Origin: Enoplosus armatus
Lineage: Eukaryota > Chordata > Actinopteri > Centrarchiformes > Enoplosidae
Reading direction: 5' to 3'
NCBI RefSeq assembly: GCF_043641665.1
Contig: NC_092191.1
Span: 20,863,501-20,927,500 of the forward strand
DNA: 64,000 nucleotides
Both the position numbers and the translations under genes were made by a program. Of the stretch, positions 12,555 to 34,573 are shown one piece after another. The notes beneath the pieces are model-generated. The model was not told the DNA's origin, ran no database searches, and saw only the letters and a list, made by a program, of their open reading frames with translations. Positions within the stretch are counted from its first letter, which is position 1; the number at the start of each line of letters is the position of its first letter.

Positions 12555-13736
12555 AGTGTATAAGAAAAATACACTGCAGACAGACATGCAGGGTACGTCA
12601 CCAGTAGGTGTTGGAAATAACTGAAGGTGGATTTCTCCTTTGAAAGTAGTTAAGTAAGAAATAACACAAGAAACCCAAAACGCTTCTGTGTCTGCCAACG
12701 CAGCCTTGTTACGGAGTGAAATGTGAGTAAAATATGTTAATAATATTTCTAGCATAGTTCCCAGCTGTTGGGTTTCAGCAGTTGTTAATGGGACAGAATG
12801 TGTTATCTGGAATCCAGTCTGACTCATCTAACTGTGTTAGCCAACAGCAAGCAGGTCGGGGTGATGTCAAAAACGTGTTCCTTAGCTTCCCAGTGTGCAT
12901 TTGGCCTCAGTTAGCATGTACATGAACTACATTTGAACTGAATTCAAAGCAGAGTGTGAGCCGAGCAGATAGCAGCACCAACTAATACTGTTTGTAGACG
13001 ACTGTGTCTTGTTTCTTTCACTATGTTTGAATTTTGGAGTGCTTGTTTTTTTTTTTTTGTTTTTTTGTTTTTTTTTGGTCAATGAAGTTATTTATTCATA
13101 TTGTGTTTTTTTTCCTTTTCCGTGTAAATATATTTATTTTTGATGTGAAGTGAACATTTGGATTGTAAATGTGTGTACAGAATGTGAGGTAGGAATGTAC
13201 TTCAGATAGGAATGTATCTGAGAGTGGAATTATGGGTGGAAGCCATTTTTTTTATATACATAGGTAGTTATATTATCTTGTTTATCTCTTTGTTTGTTTG
13301 TTGTTTTTGTTCTTGATCTTTGTGGGGTGGCGGCCACAACTTTTTACATCTTTTGTACTCTTTCTGTTCATCATTTTCTTTCTGTTCATGCAGCAATACT
13401 CAAAAACCCGTCTCCAACCTTCAGATGTCAAGACTCCAAAGCCTGTCATAGACGCTTCAATGCCAAAAGTAATGTACATAGTATGAACAACATTCGAGCT
13501 CCTGAGACCTTTTTCGATCAGTGTTTATTACCGAATCTGTTTTAGCGCTGTCCGAGCGTGCGGCGGTCCTAGTCGCCAAGGAGGACTGACCGCAGTCGAG
13601 GCTGATTTCCTCTACGAAAGGCTGTATTTTACACAGACCTCAGAGCTGTGCCTTTTTCTATGCAATAGAACACAAACACACAGAGAGAGAAACTGTCAGC
13701 TGATCATTGTATTGGGATCCAAATATGGACTGTAGA

Positions 13737-13869
13737 TTATATATATATATATATATGTATATGTATGTATGTATATGTATATATATGTGTGTGTACATAT
13801 ATATAAATATGTATATACATATATATACACACACATATACATATGTATATACATATATACATATAGTAT
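13737..13869. repeat. AT-rich alternating, partly palindromic block
   Basis: TA/TATG alternation runs through this block. GTGTGTGT near 13787 and ACACACAC near 13828 face each other as inverted arms around a TATA-rich centre, so the RNA could fold on itself. A second TA tract lies at 13921-13950. The 62-residue open frame across it is a translation of the repeat. Confidence 0.75.
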
Positions 13870-13950
13870 ATGAGATAATGGACAGCTGTCTATGAATTTG
13901 AAAGTCTTACTTTTGTAGTTTTATATATATATATGAATATATATATATAC

Positions 13951-13956
13951 AATAAA
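13951..13956 (+). terminator. sertad2: Candidate poly(A) signal of sertad2
   Basis: A canonical AATAAA, followed within about 30 bases by a GT-rich stretch (GATGTCTGTATTGTCCC), ends the AU-rich tail downstream of sertad2. The nearest coding exon upstream on this strand is sertad2. Assignment is by position and is not confirmed by transcript data. Confidence 0.5.
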
Positions 13957-13989
13957 CTGTAAAAAGAGCAGATGTCTGTATTGTCCCTT

Positions 13990-16155
13990 TACTTTCTGAT
14001 ATTGTGTACTGTGTATTGTCTTGTTTTTTGTACATACATGCTCATAAACACACCGACCTTCATATTTATATAATCAGCTGACCTTTGACCAGTTTGTGCT
14101 CTTAAGGAGTGATGCTGAAATAGATTTTTGTTTTTGACTAAATAATTCTAAACTCAGGGTCTACTTGCTTACTAGCTTTACTCTCTATACTTCCAAATGT
14201 TTACTGATACTGCCTACACTTTCTATATTTGGAATGGTATATAAACGCTCTAAAAGCTTTAATTCTACTTTGAAGATGATGCACAGTTAAAGCCAGAGTG
14301 ACAGCAAGAAGGGGGGGGTTATAACCACTGAAAAATGTGAATTCTTGACCTTAGAAACAGCAGTTTGGCAGGTCCTCTTGAAACAGTGTTTTCAAATGTT
14401 CACCACCTCTGATAATAAGTTCTATTCCGTCCACCCTCAAGAGATTAGGATTTAAAAAAAAAAGAAAAGTGTCGTGCCATAGGATGATCTTGAGTTTTAG
14501 CTCATTTGGCACATTTATGTTCACTGACTTGGTTCCTCAGACGTCTCTTTGTACATGGTACAAAGTGGCCAAGTAATGAATTGTGTGTGGCGTGAATGAA
14601 ACAGAATTCATGCAACAACTCTCGAAGTGCTTAATAACAAAACCGAAACTTGCAGCTGTTGTTGTGCACAGACACCTGTGGATGACACGCTGGACTGGGA
14701 CCTGAAGTGGCTACATGTAAATGTCAGAAACAAGCTCCCCGTGCGGGGCTGCAGCCTGGACTTTATCGAGGCCGTGATTCCAAGTCCGCCCATGCAAAAT
14801 TTTACTCGACAAGCAAAATGAAATTTCATATTTAATTTCTGAATGATATTTTCTGTAATTTGTATTTCCCTACATGAAGGTCCAAATGCCATTTGAAAGC
14901 CTTTTTGTGTTATTTTGTGTCCTGTTCCAAAGTATTTTTTATTTTTAGCTAAGAATGTTGGAATCAGCTTGTAAATTAAATTCCACGTACCCCCCCCCCC
15001 CCCCCCCATTCCCAGAGAAAACACCAACATAACTTCATTGTCCTCAGTATTAGCTACAGTCTCTGCACACTGTCCTTAAGTAAAAGTAGCAGTACTACAG
15101 TGTAAGAATACTCTGTTACAAGTAAAAGACTTGCATTCAAAATGTTGCTCAACTAAAAGTACAAATGTATAAGTATAGTCATAGTATAATATTAGCAAAT
15201 CTGCATATACTTAAAGTACCAAAAAAGAAAAACCCATTTCAGAATAATATATTACTATTACATCACTTTAACGTTGCAGCTGGTGAAGGTTGAGCTCATT
15301 TAAGCTGGCCTGGTCTGGCCTGCAAACCCTTGACATCCCACCTCGATGGCCTCGCACCTTGTACTTTACGTTTGCTTTACTTTCTAGGTGGACGGCCCGC
15401 TCGGAGGCTGCTCCAACGTGACGCACACTTAGGCTAGAACAAACCGATTTGCGGTGAGAAACGCATGAAATCATCCGATGCCATTCGAGGCGTCATGGTT
15501 GTTTTGAGAAAGATAAGTGACTCCTTCAGCAAGTTATTTTTGCAGTACAGTGGGCTCTTTTTTTGGGGCGGGAAATGTCTCCAGGCTGCAGGATGTAACA
15601 GCGCTTTTTTTTTGTCATAACTGCCATATCAATATACTATGTAATATGTAATACATGTGATATATAGCCGACTATGGAGCCCCAAAACTGACAACGTGTA
15701 GTGAAAGGTTACCTAAACTAAAGTAAAAAAATGTATAATTAGAGTTAAGCTAAATGTTTTTACACTCCACTTGAAGGTTTGAACTAACAATATTATCATA
15801 TCTCTGACTCATCTGAGCCTTTTTTTTTTTTACGGCTTTTGCTGCCTTTGTGTCCGGGTTTTGGGGCTTGTGTCACGGTAAAAAAAAAAAAAACATCCTC
15901 AGGGGCCTTGCCGTGGGTGCCACTGCTCATCCTGGACCCGTCGACTGCTTTAGAGTGGGTTCAAGTCCAGGTTTTTCCCAGTAGAAACCCAGTATGTCCC
16001 CGTCCATCACGTCAGGCTCGGATCACGCTGATTGGATCAGATGAGGCTTTTGGGGAGGTGAAAGCTTGATGCATTGGCTGCTCCCTCTTTGCTCTGGGAA
16101 AACAGCTTGACAGTCACCGTAATGAAGCTCAGCCTGTGTGTGTCTCTCTCTGCTT

Positions 16156-16188
<33 letters not shown>

Positions 16189-16740
16189 TCTTCTAGTTCA
16201 CTGCGGCGCAGGGCCAACATTTGCCACTGTTAAACAGCCGTGACTCCTGATCCGCAGGCCCGGTGGTTATTTCCAGCATTCGGGCCACACAGCTGTGAGG
16301 GGGGGGGGGGGGGGGGCTGTCTCTATTGGTGGAGGGAGGGAAAGTTTCGCCCCAACTTAGCAGCAGCAGAGCTGAGGTCACTGAGGACAGCGCAGATGAC
16401 AGTCAGTGGCAGGGGCAATGAGACAGAGGGCTGCTTCTGTCTGTCTCTGTCTCTGTCTCTCTCTCTCTGTCTGTCGTCTAGACGCTGCTGTTATTGCATT
16501 AACGCTTCTTTTATGATATGCAGCCACATTTCATCCACGAAGAGGCAACAGGATGAGCTTTACAAAAGGAGGGAAGCACAAATACAAAAGACTGGTGGAA
16601 GAAATAGGGACATTAAAAAACCTTTCCAGCAGAGCCAGAAGTGGATTTGTTGTCTCTGCTCTCATGTGCTGCTGCTGCTGCTGCTGCTGCACCACTGCTC
16701 GCCTTTGTCTGCCGTCTGAACACTTTATCATAGCGCCACC
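13990..16740. other. Intergenic region between sertad2 and slc1a4
   Basis: No exon is supported. It contains a C18 run at 14990-15007, an interspersed repeat at 15040-15310, a (GTT)n tract at about 16157-16187, a G18 run at 16299-16316 and a (CTG)8 tract at about 16667-16690. Short frames such as 14608-15030 (minus) show no domain features. Confidence 0.5.
15040..15310. repeat. Interspersed teleost repeat fragment
   Basis: AAGTAAAAGTAGCAGTACTA, then ACTCTGTTACAAGTAAAAG, later AACGTTGCAGCTGGTGAAGG and GAGCTCATTT. This order of motifs is a dispersed repeat I know from many percomorph genomes. Only one half appears to be present. Its class (probably a non-autonomous DNA transposon) is not certain. 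Confidence 0.6.
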
Positions 16741-17601
16741 TCGTGGTTAAACACCGGAGGCGCAACGAGGGCTCGCATGAGTGAACGCGGACGAATGTGA
16801 CGCACGCCGTGTGCAGTGAACCAGTCCTCGCCTCGGAAGGAGAGTGGTGTCCGTTTGACCACCTCTGCTTTCTGAAATAACCAATTCGTTCGTGAGGTCA
16901 TCATCGGTCTGTCTCTCAAAAGCAAACAAACAAACAAAGCAAACAAAACAAAACAAACAAAAGCGAGCCACAGCGCCCTCTAGGAGGCACGGAGCGCTGG
17001 CCATGGTGCTGACGCGCCTCAGCCGCACTTGATGAACGGAAAAACCCTGGCGCACTTATGACCACAGAGAGAGAGAGAGAGAGAGACCAGGTTTCACTAT
17101 CCGGACATTTCAGAGTAGAAAATTGGGTCTTTTGTGCTAAACCCCCCCCCCCTCCCTCCTCCTCCTCCTCCCACTGTCAGCGCAGGAGGAGAGGAACAAA
17201 GTGGTGACATGAGATAGAAAGCCAGGAAGAACAGAACGGGACGGTTTGAACCACCACATGTTTGCAGTCAGCGCCGGAGCATTGCCACATCGCCAGAGAC
17301 CCCCGGCAATCTCCCCTGCTCTTGCATCATTTCCCCCTGCTGTTTGTACCGGCGTTTGTGCGCATGTTCCGCTAGGCTCGCTCCTTCTCTCCATTGGCTC
17401 TCCCTCCGCTCTGTGCTCAGCCTTCACAACCGGACCAGCCTTCGCACGGCTTCACAGTGAGTGCGTGCGCCGAACTTGTGAGCTCGAGGGCGTGTGTGTG
17501 TGTGTGTGTGTGTGTTTGTGTGTGTGCGTATATGTGTGTGAGTCTAACCCACGCTGCCAGCAACCGGACTCAGCTTCCCACGCCTCGCCGAAGAGAAGAA
17601 G
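16741..17601 (+). promoter_or_regulatory. slc1a4: slc1a4 promoter and 5' UTR region
   Basis: This interval directly precedes the slc1a4 start codon. It contains a CAAA-rich tract (16920-16962), a GA tract near 17068, an inverted CCAAT (ATTGG) at about 17393, a CARE-like motif at 17321-17329 and a TG tract at about 17492-17516 that probably lies in the 5' UTR. I cannot place the transcription start or see a clear TATA box. Confidence 0.5.
17321..17329 (-). promoter_or_regulatory. slc1a4: CARE / amino-acid response element-like motif
   Basis: Read on the minus strand the bases are TGATGCAAG, which fits the C/EBP-ATF response element consensus TGATGNAAN. It lies 273 bases before the slc1a4 ATG. 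Mammalian SLC1A4 belongs to the set of amino acid transporters induced through ATF4. Whether this site is used here is inference. Confidence 0.4.
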
Positions 17602-28881
<11,280 letters not shown>

Positions 28882-29007
28882 ACTCAGCAAAACTGTTTTT
28901 TCTTGCCCCCCCCCCCCCCCGACCTTTCGACCTTTCGACACTTCTGACGTTGACACCATTCTCACTCAGTGCCATCGAAATGTGGTCACTTGGGCTAATG
29001 CCTCAAT

Positions 29008-29470
29008 GACTGGGTTTCCATCCAAGCATTTTAATGCAGATTAGGATATGGTCAATTTGAATCAATCTAGCTAAAAGTTTTTTTTTTTGTCGTTGATATT
29101 TTTAAAATTTTGATTAAAGCATTTTGCGATAAACAGCGATGGAAACACACTTTGTGTAAAATGTCCCCAAAGCATTCCCATAAATGTCGTGGTTCTGTTT
29201 GTCTCATGTACTGTATGAGATGCTCATGGCCATACGTTCGAGAGAACATCACAGAGTGCATTTCTTTTGTTTTTATCTTCAGACAGCAAATGACCGACAT
29301 TAACTGCAGATCACTAACAACTTGCCAGCTGACAACAAGTGTCTAACAAACGCCATAAGTTAATTACACGTTTGGGATTACCCGTTCAATCACCTCGGCT
29401 CAGCTGGTGGAGACGCGTGTATTTGTTCAGCCCGTTTGCTTTTCATTCTTAGTGGATGGAAACAGCAGAT
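29008..29470. mobile_element. Possible MITE with TTTCCATCCA-type ends
   Basis: The left end reads CTGGGTTTCCATCCAAGC near 29010 and the right end TTAGTGGATGGAAACAGC near 29450, which are imperfect inverted repeats. An internal GATGGAAACACAC occurs at 29139. No transposase is present. The boundaries are approximate. Confidence 0.45.
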
Positions 29471-30294
29471 TCTGTCTTTCAAAGTCAAATCAGATTGAAA
29501 AGGGAGGTGTTCGGTCCCAGGTTTAAGATTGTTGTTTGTCATGATTCAGAGAGTCGTTTACGAGATGTGCCCGGATTCGTGTTTGCTGACCGTCAGCAGG
29601 CAATGTCAAACATTTACCCGCCAAATGACAGGTTAAGAACTTACCTGTTTTTTGGACAAGGGTCACGCAGCCTGTTTAACTAGTGACACACAGTACGGTA
29701 AAGCATTGTCAACACTGGAGGATTTGAAGTAGTGTGTTTTTATGCATGCATTGACATCATGGTCTCATGTGGGAAAACCCATTGATACGTGTTATATCCC
29801 CAGAACAGAACGTTGGGGTTAATGCTCTCAAATTGTCTAATACCATGGAAAAAGTAAACTGCAAACATGATAAGGTAACCCTAACCCGTTTCCCAGTTGA
29901 TATCAGCATTTTCCAAGCACATTCCTCTAATTTTGTAAAGGCAGCCGTATATAGTTGCTTTACAAATCTGCTCCTGGAGTCTGTGTGTGCTAATAATGGC
30001 TACACACTGAACACGCGGGCGTCTCACCTAGCTAGCTCTAAAAAGCTGCGTTTGTGTGTCAGCCATTTTGAATTAACGCTAGGCTAGTCAGCCGCGCAGA
30101 TCTGTGTGCGTTGGCATCTTTCTTGCCTATTTGTTGCAAAATGCTTTCAAACAATACATTAGTGTTGCGACTTATTTGTAGAAGTAGCAGGGAGCTTTGT
30201 TGCTCATGGCTTTTGAGAAATACGTTACCAAGGAGCGTAAAAGGTAGCTAGTTTGTTTTGGGCTTTGTTTGCAAGCCAATTAGTCAGCTGCAAC

Positions 30295-30448
30295 GCTAAC
30301 ATGCAGCTATCAGTTAGCCATGATTAATGTTCTTATTTCGTAGCTAAATTAGCCAGCTAAAGCAGGGCAGTGCTAACATGCAGCTATCAGTTAGCGATGA
30401 TGAATGCTCTTATTTCTTAGCTAATGTTTGCTTAGCTGGTATTTCATG
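30295..30448. repeat. Two-copy 77-bp tandem duplication
   Basis: GCTAACATGCAGCTATCAGT followed by TAGC starts at 30295 and again at 30372. The copies stay aligned through TCTTATTTC and TAGCTAA with a handful of substitutions. Confidence 0.75.
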
Positions 30449-31660
30449 TGTTTAGACTAAGTCGAGGTTAGCTGACCTGATACTTGCGGTAGCTAGTAAT
30501 TGTAAGAAAATGAAACGAATAGTATAAAAAGACTAATGTATGGTGAAAAGATCCCCTCCCAATCATAAACAGAACAGAAATGAAAACGACATGTCCAGTC
30601 CTGTTGAGACCGCAAACAAGGAGCTAGGTAAATGCAACCTGCTATTGTCGTTAAAGACATAGTTACGGGACATAATTACAGTGAATCGGACACTAGTTTA
30701 CAAGTACTGTAATCACACTTAATTGTTTGACATTGTGAAAGCACTCCAGTCTCCCATCTATTAAAGAACAGATATTCGACTTATGGTTGTCAGTAAGGTC
30801 AGTGGTTCAGGATGAAGACACCCCAGCGAATCCACAAGTTCATCAAATGTTTGCGCGCAAGACGCCGGACCAAAATTCACGATGAGTTCACGTCATACTG
30901 TTTGCCGTTATTTTGTGAATCCCAGCCTTGGATTTCAGAGTGTTTTTCTCAATGGTGTTTCAGAGGTTTGCATGATGGTGTTAGCCCGGAAATTATATGA
31001 TGTTTGTTCGTATTCGTATTTGAATTGCTTTTGAGACCGGAGGTGATGCTATGTCACAGTCCCTGACTTTTTTTTTTGCCATCTTTGACAGCAGATATTA
31101 GCTCAATGATTAACACTTGGTCTTTGCCATTGTCATGGCTCACTTGGAGGGATTTTGCTACCTGGTTCTTTCCCTTGATCTAGGGATAAAAAAAAACAAC
31201 AACAACAACAACTGTAAGGTTGAACTTGCACCAGGCTATGGTTGCTGTCCATGCAGTGAGATATACTGTTCGACACGAAGGAAGGAACATTTCTGATGGT
31301 TTAGCAGAAAGTCTCCCTTTTAGGATGCGGGACTTCACTGACAGGATGAGCCTGCGCTGTCCTCTAGTGGTGGTGACAGAAAGTGCTGAAGGTGACATCA
31401 CACCCCAGAGCTTGGTGTCTCTTAACACTTGTTGAGTTTCCAGTCGGCTTTGTTGAACGATAACTGTGGTGATATTTCCTATTTATTTGATCTATTATTT
31501 AACATGGATAGGGAACAACCGGTGGTGAGACCGTGTTGTACTGTTATTTTAAAGTGAAGACCGCTAAGAGATGAAGGAACTTCACATGCATGTTGCTGTC
31601 ACCCTAATGTCTGAGATGCTCATTGTGACGTGCTGGTGCTGCTTTCGTCTTGCATCATGG

Positions 31661-31698
<38 letters not shown>

Positions 31699-32085
31699 GA
31701 GGCTGTCTGCTTTAGCGAGGAAGTAAACTATGTGTGTTTGGAAATTTCTTACTCATCATTTGAGATTTAACAGACGACTTTTCTAAGCTAACAACTGCTC
31801 TGTTAACCTAAAGCTGAGTTTTATGACTAGATTTTGTTGAGCATATCTGGTACAATCACGTGTAATTACCTATAATACTATACTATATATATATTTGATA
31901 TTAATTTATTTGTAATTGTTTTAACTTTTTGTATTATTTGTACTTTCTCCTTCTAACACTTTCTCTCAGTGTCAAATTTTTACGGTACAATTTCAATGAA
32001 TTTCTCTGCCAGCGTTTCCGATAACCTGTTGTTAGAGATGTACTTTAATTTCCTGTCGTGTTTTTTATCTAGCAGTAGCTGCTGC

Positions 32086-32280
32086 TGCCTTGCCATGTGC
32101 CATGTCAATGTGTAACACTGTCCAGCCGTCTCTTTGCTGTTGGTCCTGCTGTCTGTCAACATTAAAGGTGATACACTACATTTTTCATGCAACCCAAATG
32201 AAATGGCTACTGTTGTTTTTGGGGTTTTTTTTAATTATTTTTTTTACCCTTTATTATTAAGTCATATTGTTATTCAGGAC
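32086..32280. repeat. Duplicated segment, copy 1
   Basis: Shares GCCTTGCC, ATGTGCCATG, CAATGTGT, CCGTCTC, ATGCAACCCAAATGAAATGG and TATTAAGTCATATTGTT in the same order with copy 2 at 33741-33890. Copy 1 contains ATTAAA at 32161, a possible poly(A) signal for slc1a4; the corresponding bases in copy 2 read ATTGAA. Confidence 0.75.
32161..32166 (+). terminator. slc1a4: Candidate variant poly(A) signal, slc1a4
   Basis: ATTAAA on the gene strand 3.3 kb after the slc1a4 stop, followed by T-rich DNA. Distance and strand are compatible with a slc1a4 3' end, but nothing else supports it. Confidence 0.25.
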
Positions 32281-32463
32281 CAAATATTCCTTTACACAGG
32301 AATATTTAAGGGTTAACTACCCTGACCTTGACCATGGCACATCAGTGTGGGGTTGATAACATTGTCGGTCACTATTTAAAGTACGACTCAGTGATTACTT
32401 GTATTGTACCTCATCTAGAAACTCACTCTTGCCCACGGGAAATCTTACATTACGTTGTAATAC

Positions 32464-32496
<33 letters not shown>

Positions 32497-32820
32497 GAAT
32501 CACCGTCATTATCATGATGATGAAAACAGTTTACAAAAGTTGAATTTGTGGGTTCATAGACATAAAAACATCCTCAGACAACAGAGGTTAGCATAAAAGC
32601 ATAAAGTTAACACATATTTTGGACAAATTTGGACCTCAGAGAAGGTCAAACCAGAAGAAAAAGTGAGGCGAAAGTGACGTTGCCGGAGAAGTAATGTGAG
32701 GTCTGCTATAAATACATGGAGGACCTGAACAGCACGTGTCAGGATGGAAAATATGTCAACAATTGTCAAAAAAAATTTGTTTTACAGACGTATCTGCAGT
32801 TGTTGTGTCATTTTTACATT

Positions 32821-33378
32821 TTTATTTGATCAGCATCTACAGGTACAGTACAAAATCTCCATGTGTCTGCTCCATTATCACTGTGAACAAGCGGGTGGAG
32901 TGCAGCGTGGGACGCTGGTCTCGGAGTCCAGCAAGCATGCCTCAGACGTCCGTGGCAGGTGACGGATGTCACACACAGGCACAGAGTCCCTGGAGCCTCC
33001 ATCACGCCGGTGTGTAAGGGAGAAGGCTCCATCACCAACCATCGCTGGGGTCACGCACGGCTTCTTGGCTTGTCGAGTGACCTCCTCAGTTTCAAACAAA
33101 AACACTGATCAGTCCACTGAGACAAAACAAGATGCTGCTTCTTGAACCTGCTTTGAGTCATAGTTTTGATGCCAGCCTTGCCTAAAATAACATTTCATTT
33201 GAAAAGGCCACAAATTCTTGTTGTGTTTCTGACAAGTTCTGATGTAAAAATACTCAGTTCGGTCTGCAGCCGAAGATGAGCGCAGTTCTTGAAGCTCAGT
33301 GCTGAAAGTTGTTTTGTGTGTTGTTTGATATTGAATCTGACTGAATGCACACTTTTTGGGATATTTCGTGACTACCAT
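32821..33378 (-). other. Possible minus-strand 3' exon or pseudogene remnant
   Basis: On the minus strand one reading frame runs from 33378 to a stop at 32878-32880, interrupted by a single in-frame TGA at 33109-33111. The part after the TGA is compositionally protein-like (for example FETEEVTRQAKKPCVTPAM). An AATAAA on the same strand lies about 50 bases after the final stop, at 32821-32826. I do not recognise the protein. A splice acceptor (TTTTGTCTCAG) just upstream of the TGA does not yield an open frame. It may be chance, an antisense transcript end or a decayed exon. Confidence 0.25.
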
Positions 33379-33740
33379 AACTTTCAGTCGTGTTTTGTTG
33401 CAAATGTACGTCTCTTTCCGTCAGTGTGAGATGGGGCTGTCGCGATTTTCGATTTCAATTCTAAGGTCACGATTCGGTTCAAACATCTATGTTCCACAGA
33501 GTCGCTTGCTCAGTCTTGAGAGTCTGTGTCGGTATGTAGAAAAGCTCTTTGGAAGTTCTGTAGAAGAGAGGAAGAGGAGTTCCCCAAATTCAGACAGGAG
33601 TGAAACCTCCCGTCAGAGTTGCAGCTTTTTAATTTGTTCTGGAAAAGTCTGGCGTTAACATCGCCTCCTGTACTGCGGCTCCAGACCGGTGCACTATGCC
33701 ATGTAGACTAGTCTTTTTTTTTCTTTCTTCGGGGGACAAA

Positions 33741-33890
33741 TAGCTGCTACCTTGCCTGTGCCATGACAATGTGTCACACCGTACGGCCGTCTCAACATTG
33801 AAGGTGATGACACTATCATGCAACCCAAATGAAATGGCTATTGTTGTTTGTTTTTTTACCCTTCATTATTAAGTCATATTGTTTTTCTGG
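33741..33890. repeat. Duplicated segment, copy 2
   Basis: Diverged partner of 32086-32280, about 1.65 kb downstream in the same orientation, sharing ATGCAACCCAAATGAAATGG and TATTAAGTCATATTGTT. Confidence 0.75.
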
Positions 33891-34573
33891 GTATTACACA
33901 GGAGCCTCGCAGCTTGTACATGGTTAGACTGGAGACAATGACGTCATCTGTCCACCAGGTGTCAGAGTTTCCCCTCCCCGCTCATTTAGTTACAGTAACC
34001 GCCTGAGTGGGCCGCAGTGACATCTATTGTAGATAACCATAATAGGTCACTAACTATTCCAAACATCAGTGGTGGATGTTACCGTTATTACGGAATGACA
34101 ATGACTGAGCTACACGACTGTGCAGCCTCAGCCCCAATTTAGATAGAAATAAAAATGTGTCAGTTTTTCTATTGGAGTTTTGAACTGGAACTGCAGGACA
34201 AAGGTCAGTATAGATGTGTGTGTCTTTAAAACCAAACAGCGAAGGCGGTTCAAAGTGTGTGTGGTCAAGCGGGGGCAGGGGTGGGGGGGTCCTGGGAGCT
34301 GGTATGTGTGTGTGCATCTTCTTATACTACACACTATGCTCCACCTGTTGCTGTTGTGGGCCTTATAGCATGAGCATGTGTACGCCCCTTGGTTACATTC
34401 TGCTTATTGAGACACCAACGTTTCTCTCATGTCAGGTGTTTGCTGCTGTGTGTGTACACTGTGTGCTCAATATGGCCTTGAGTTTTATGTTTCAGCTCAT
34501 TACAAGATTCTTAAACCCCCCCCCCCCCCCCCAAATATTTAATCACTGTTTACTCACTGTTAAAGATCTTTAT

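Larger units (their letters stand above)
9796..13980 (+). other. sertad2: Probable long 3' UTR of sertad2
   Basis: Mammalian SERTAD2 mRNAs carry a multi-kilobase 3' UTR. Here no exon follows the stop codon, and AU-rich DNA with TGTAAATATATTTATTTTTG-type stretches near 13120 leads to an AATAAA at 13951. The region also holds two interspersed repeats (about 10035-10310 and 12279-12554), a CA tract at 11510-11532, and an AT-rich alternating block just before the poly(A) signal. The extent is inferred; an earlier cleavage site is possible. Confidence 0.5.
28882..34560 (+). other. slc1a4 3' UTR (start) and intergenic DNA
   Basis: A C15 run begins 25 bases after the slc1a4 stop. No further slc1a4 exon exists. 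Visible content is a possible MITE at 29008-29470, a 77-bp tandem duplication at 30295-30448, a TG tract near 31663-31697, a possible ATTAAA poly(A) signal at 32161, a (TTA)n tract at 32464-32496, two related segments at 32086-32280 and 33741-33890, a minus-strand open segment at 32878-33378 and a C17 run at 34516-34532. The true end of the slc1a4 transcript is not determined. Confidence 0.5.

Noticed and set aside
13707..13895. 62-residue Tyr/Ile-rich frame
   Set aside because: Translation of TA/TATG simple repeat.
16667..16690. Expanded CTG trinucleotide repeat in a coding context
   Set aside because: Only eight units and no exon in this intergenic stretch.
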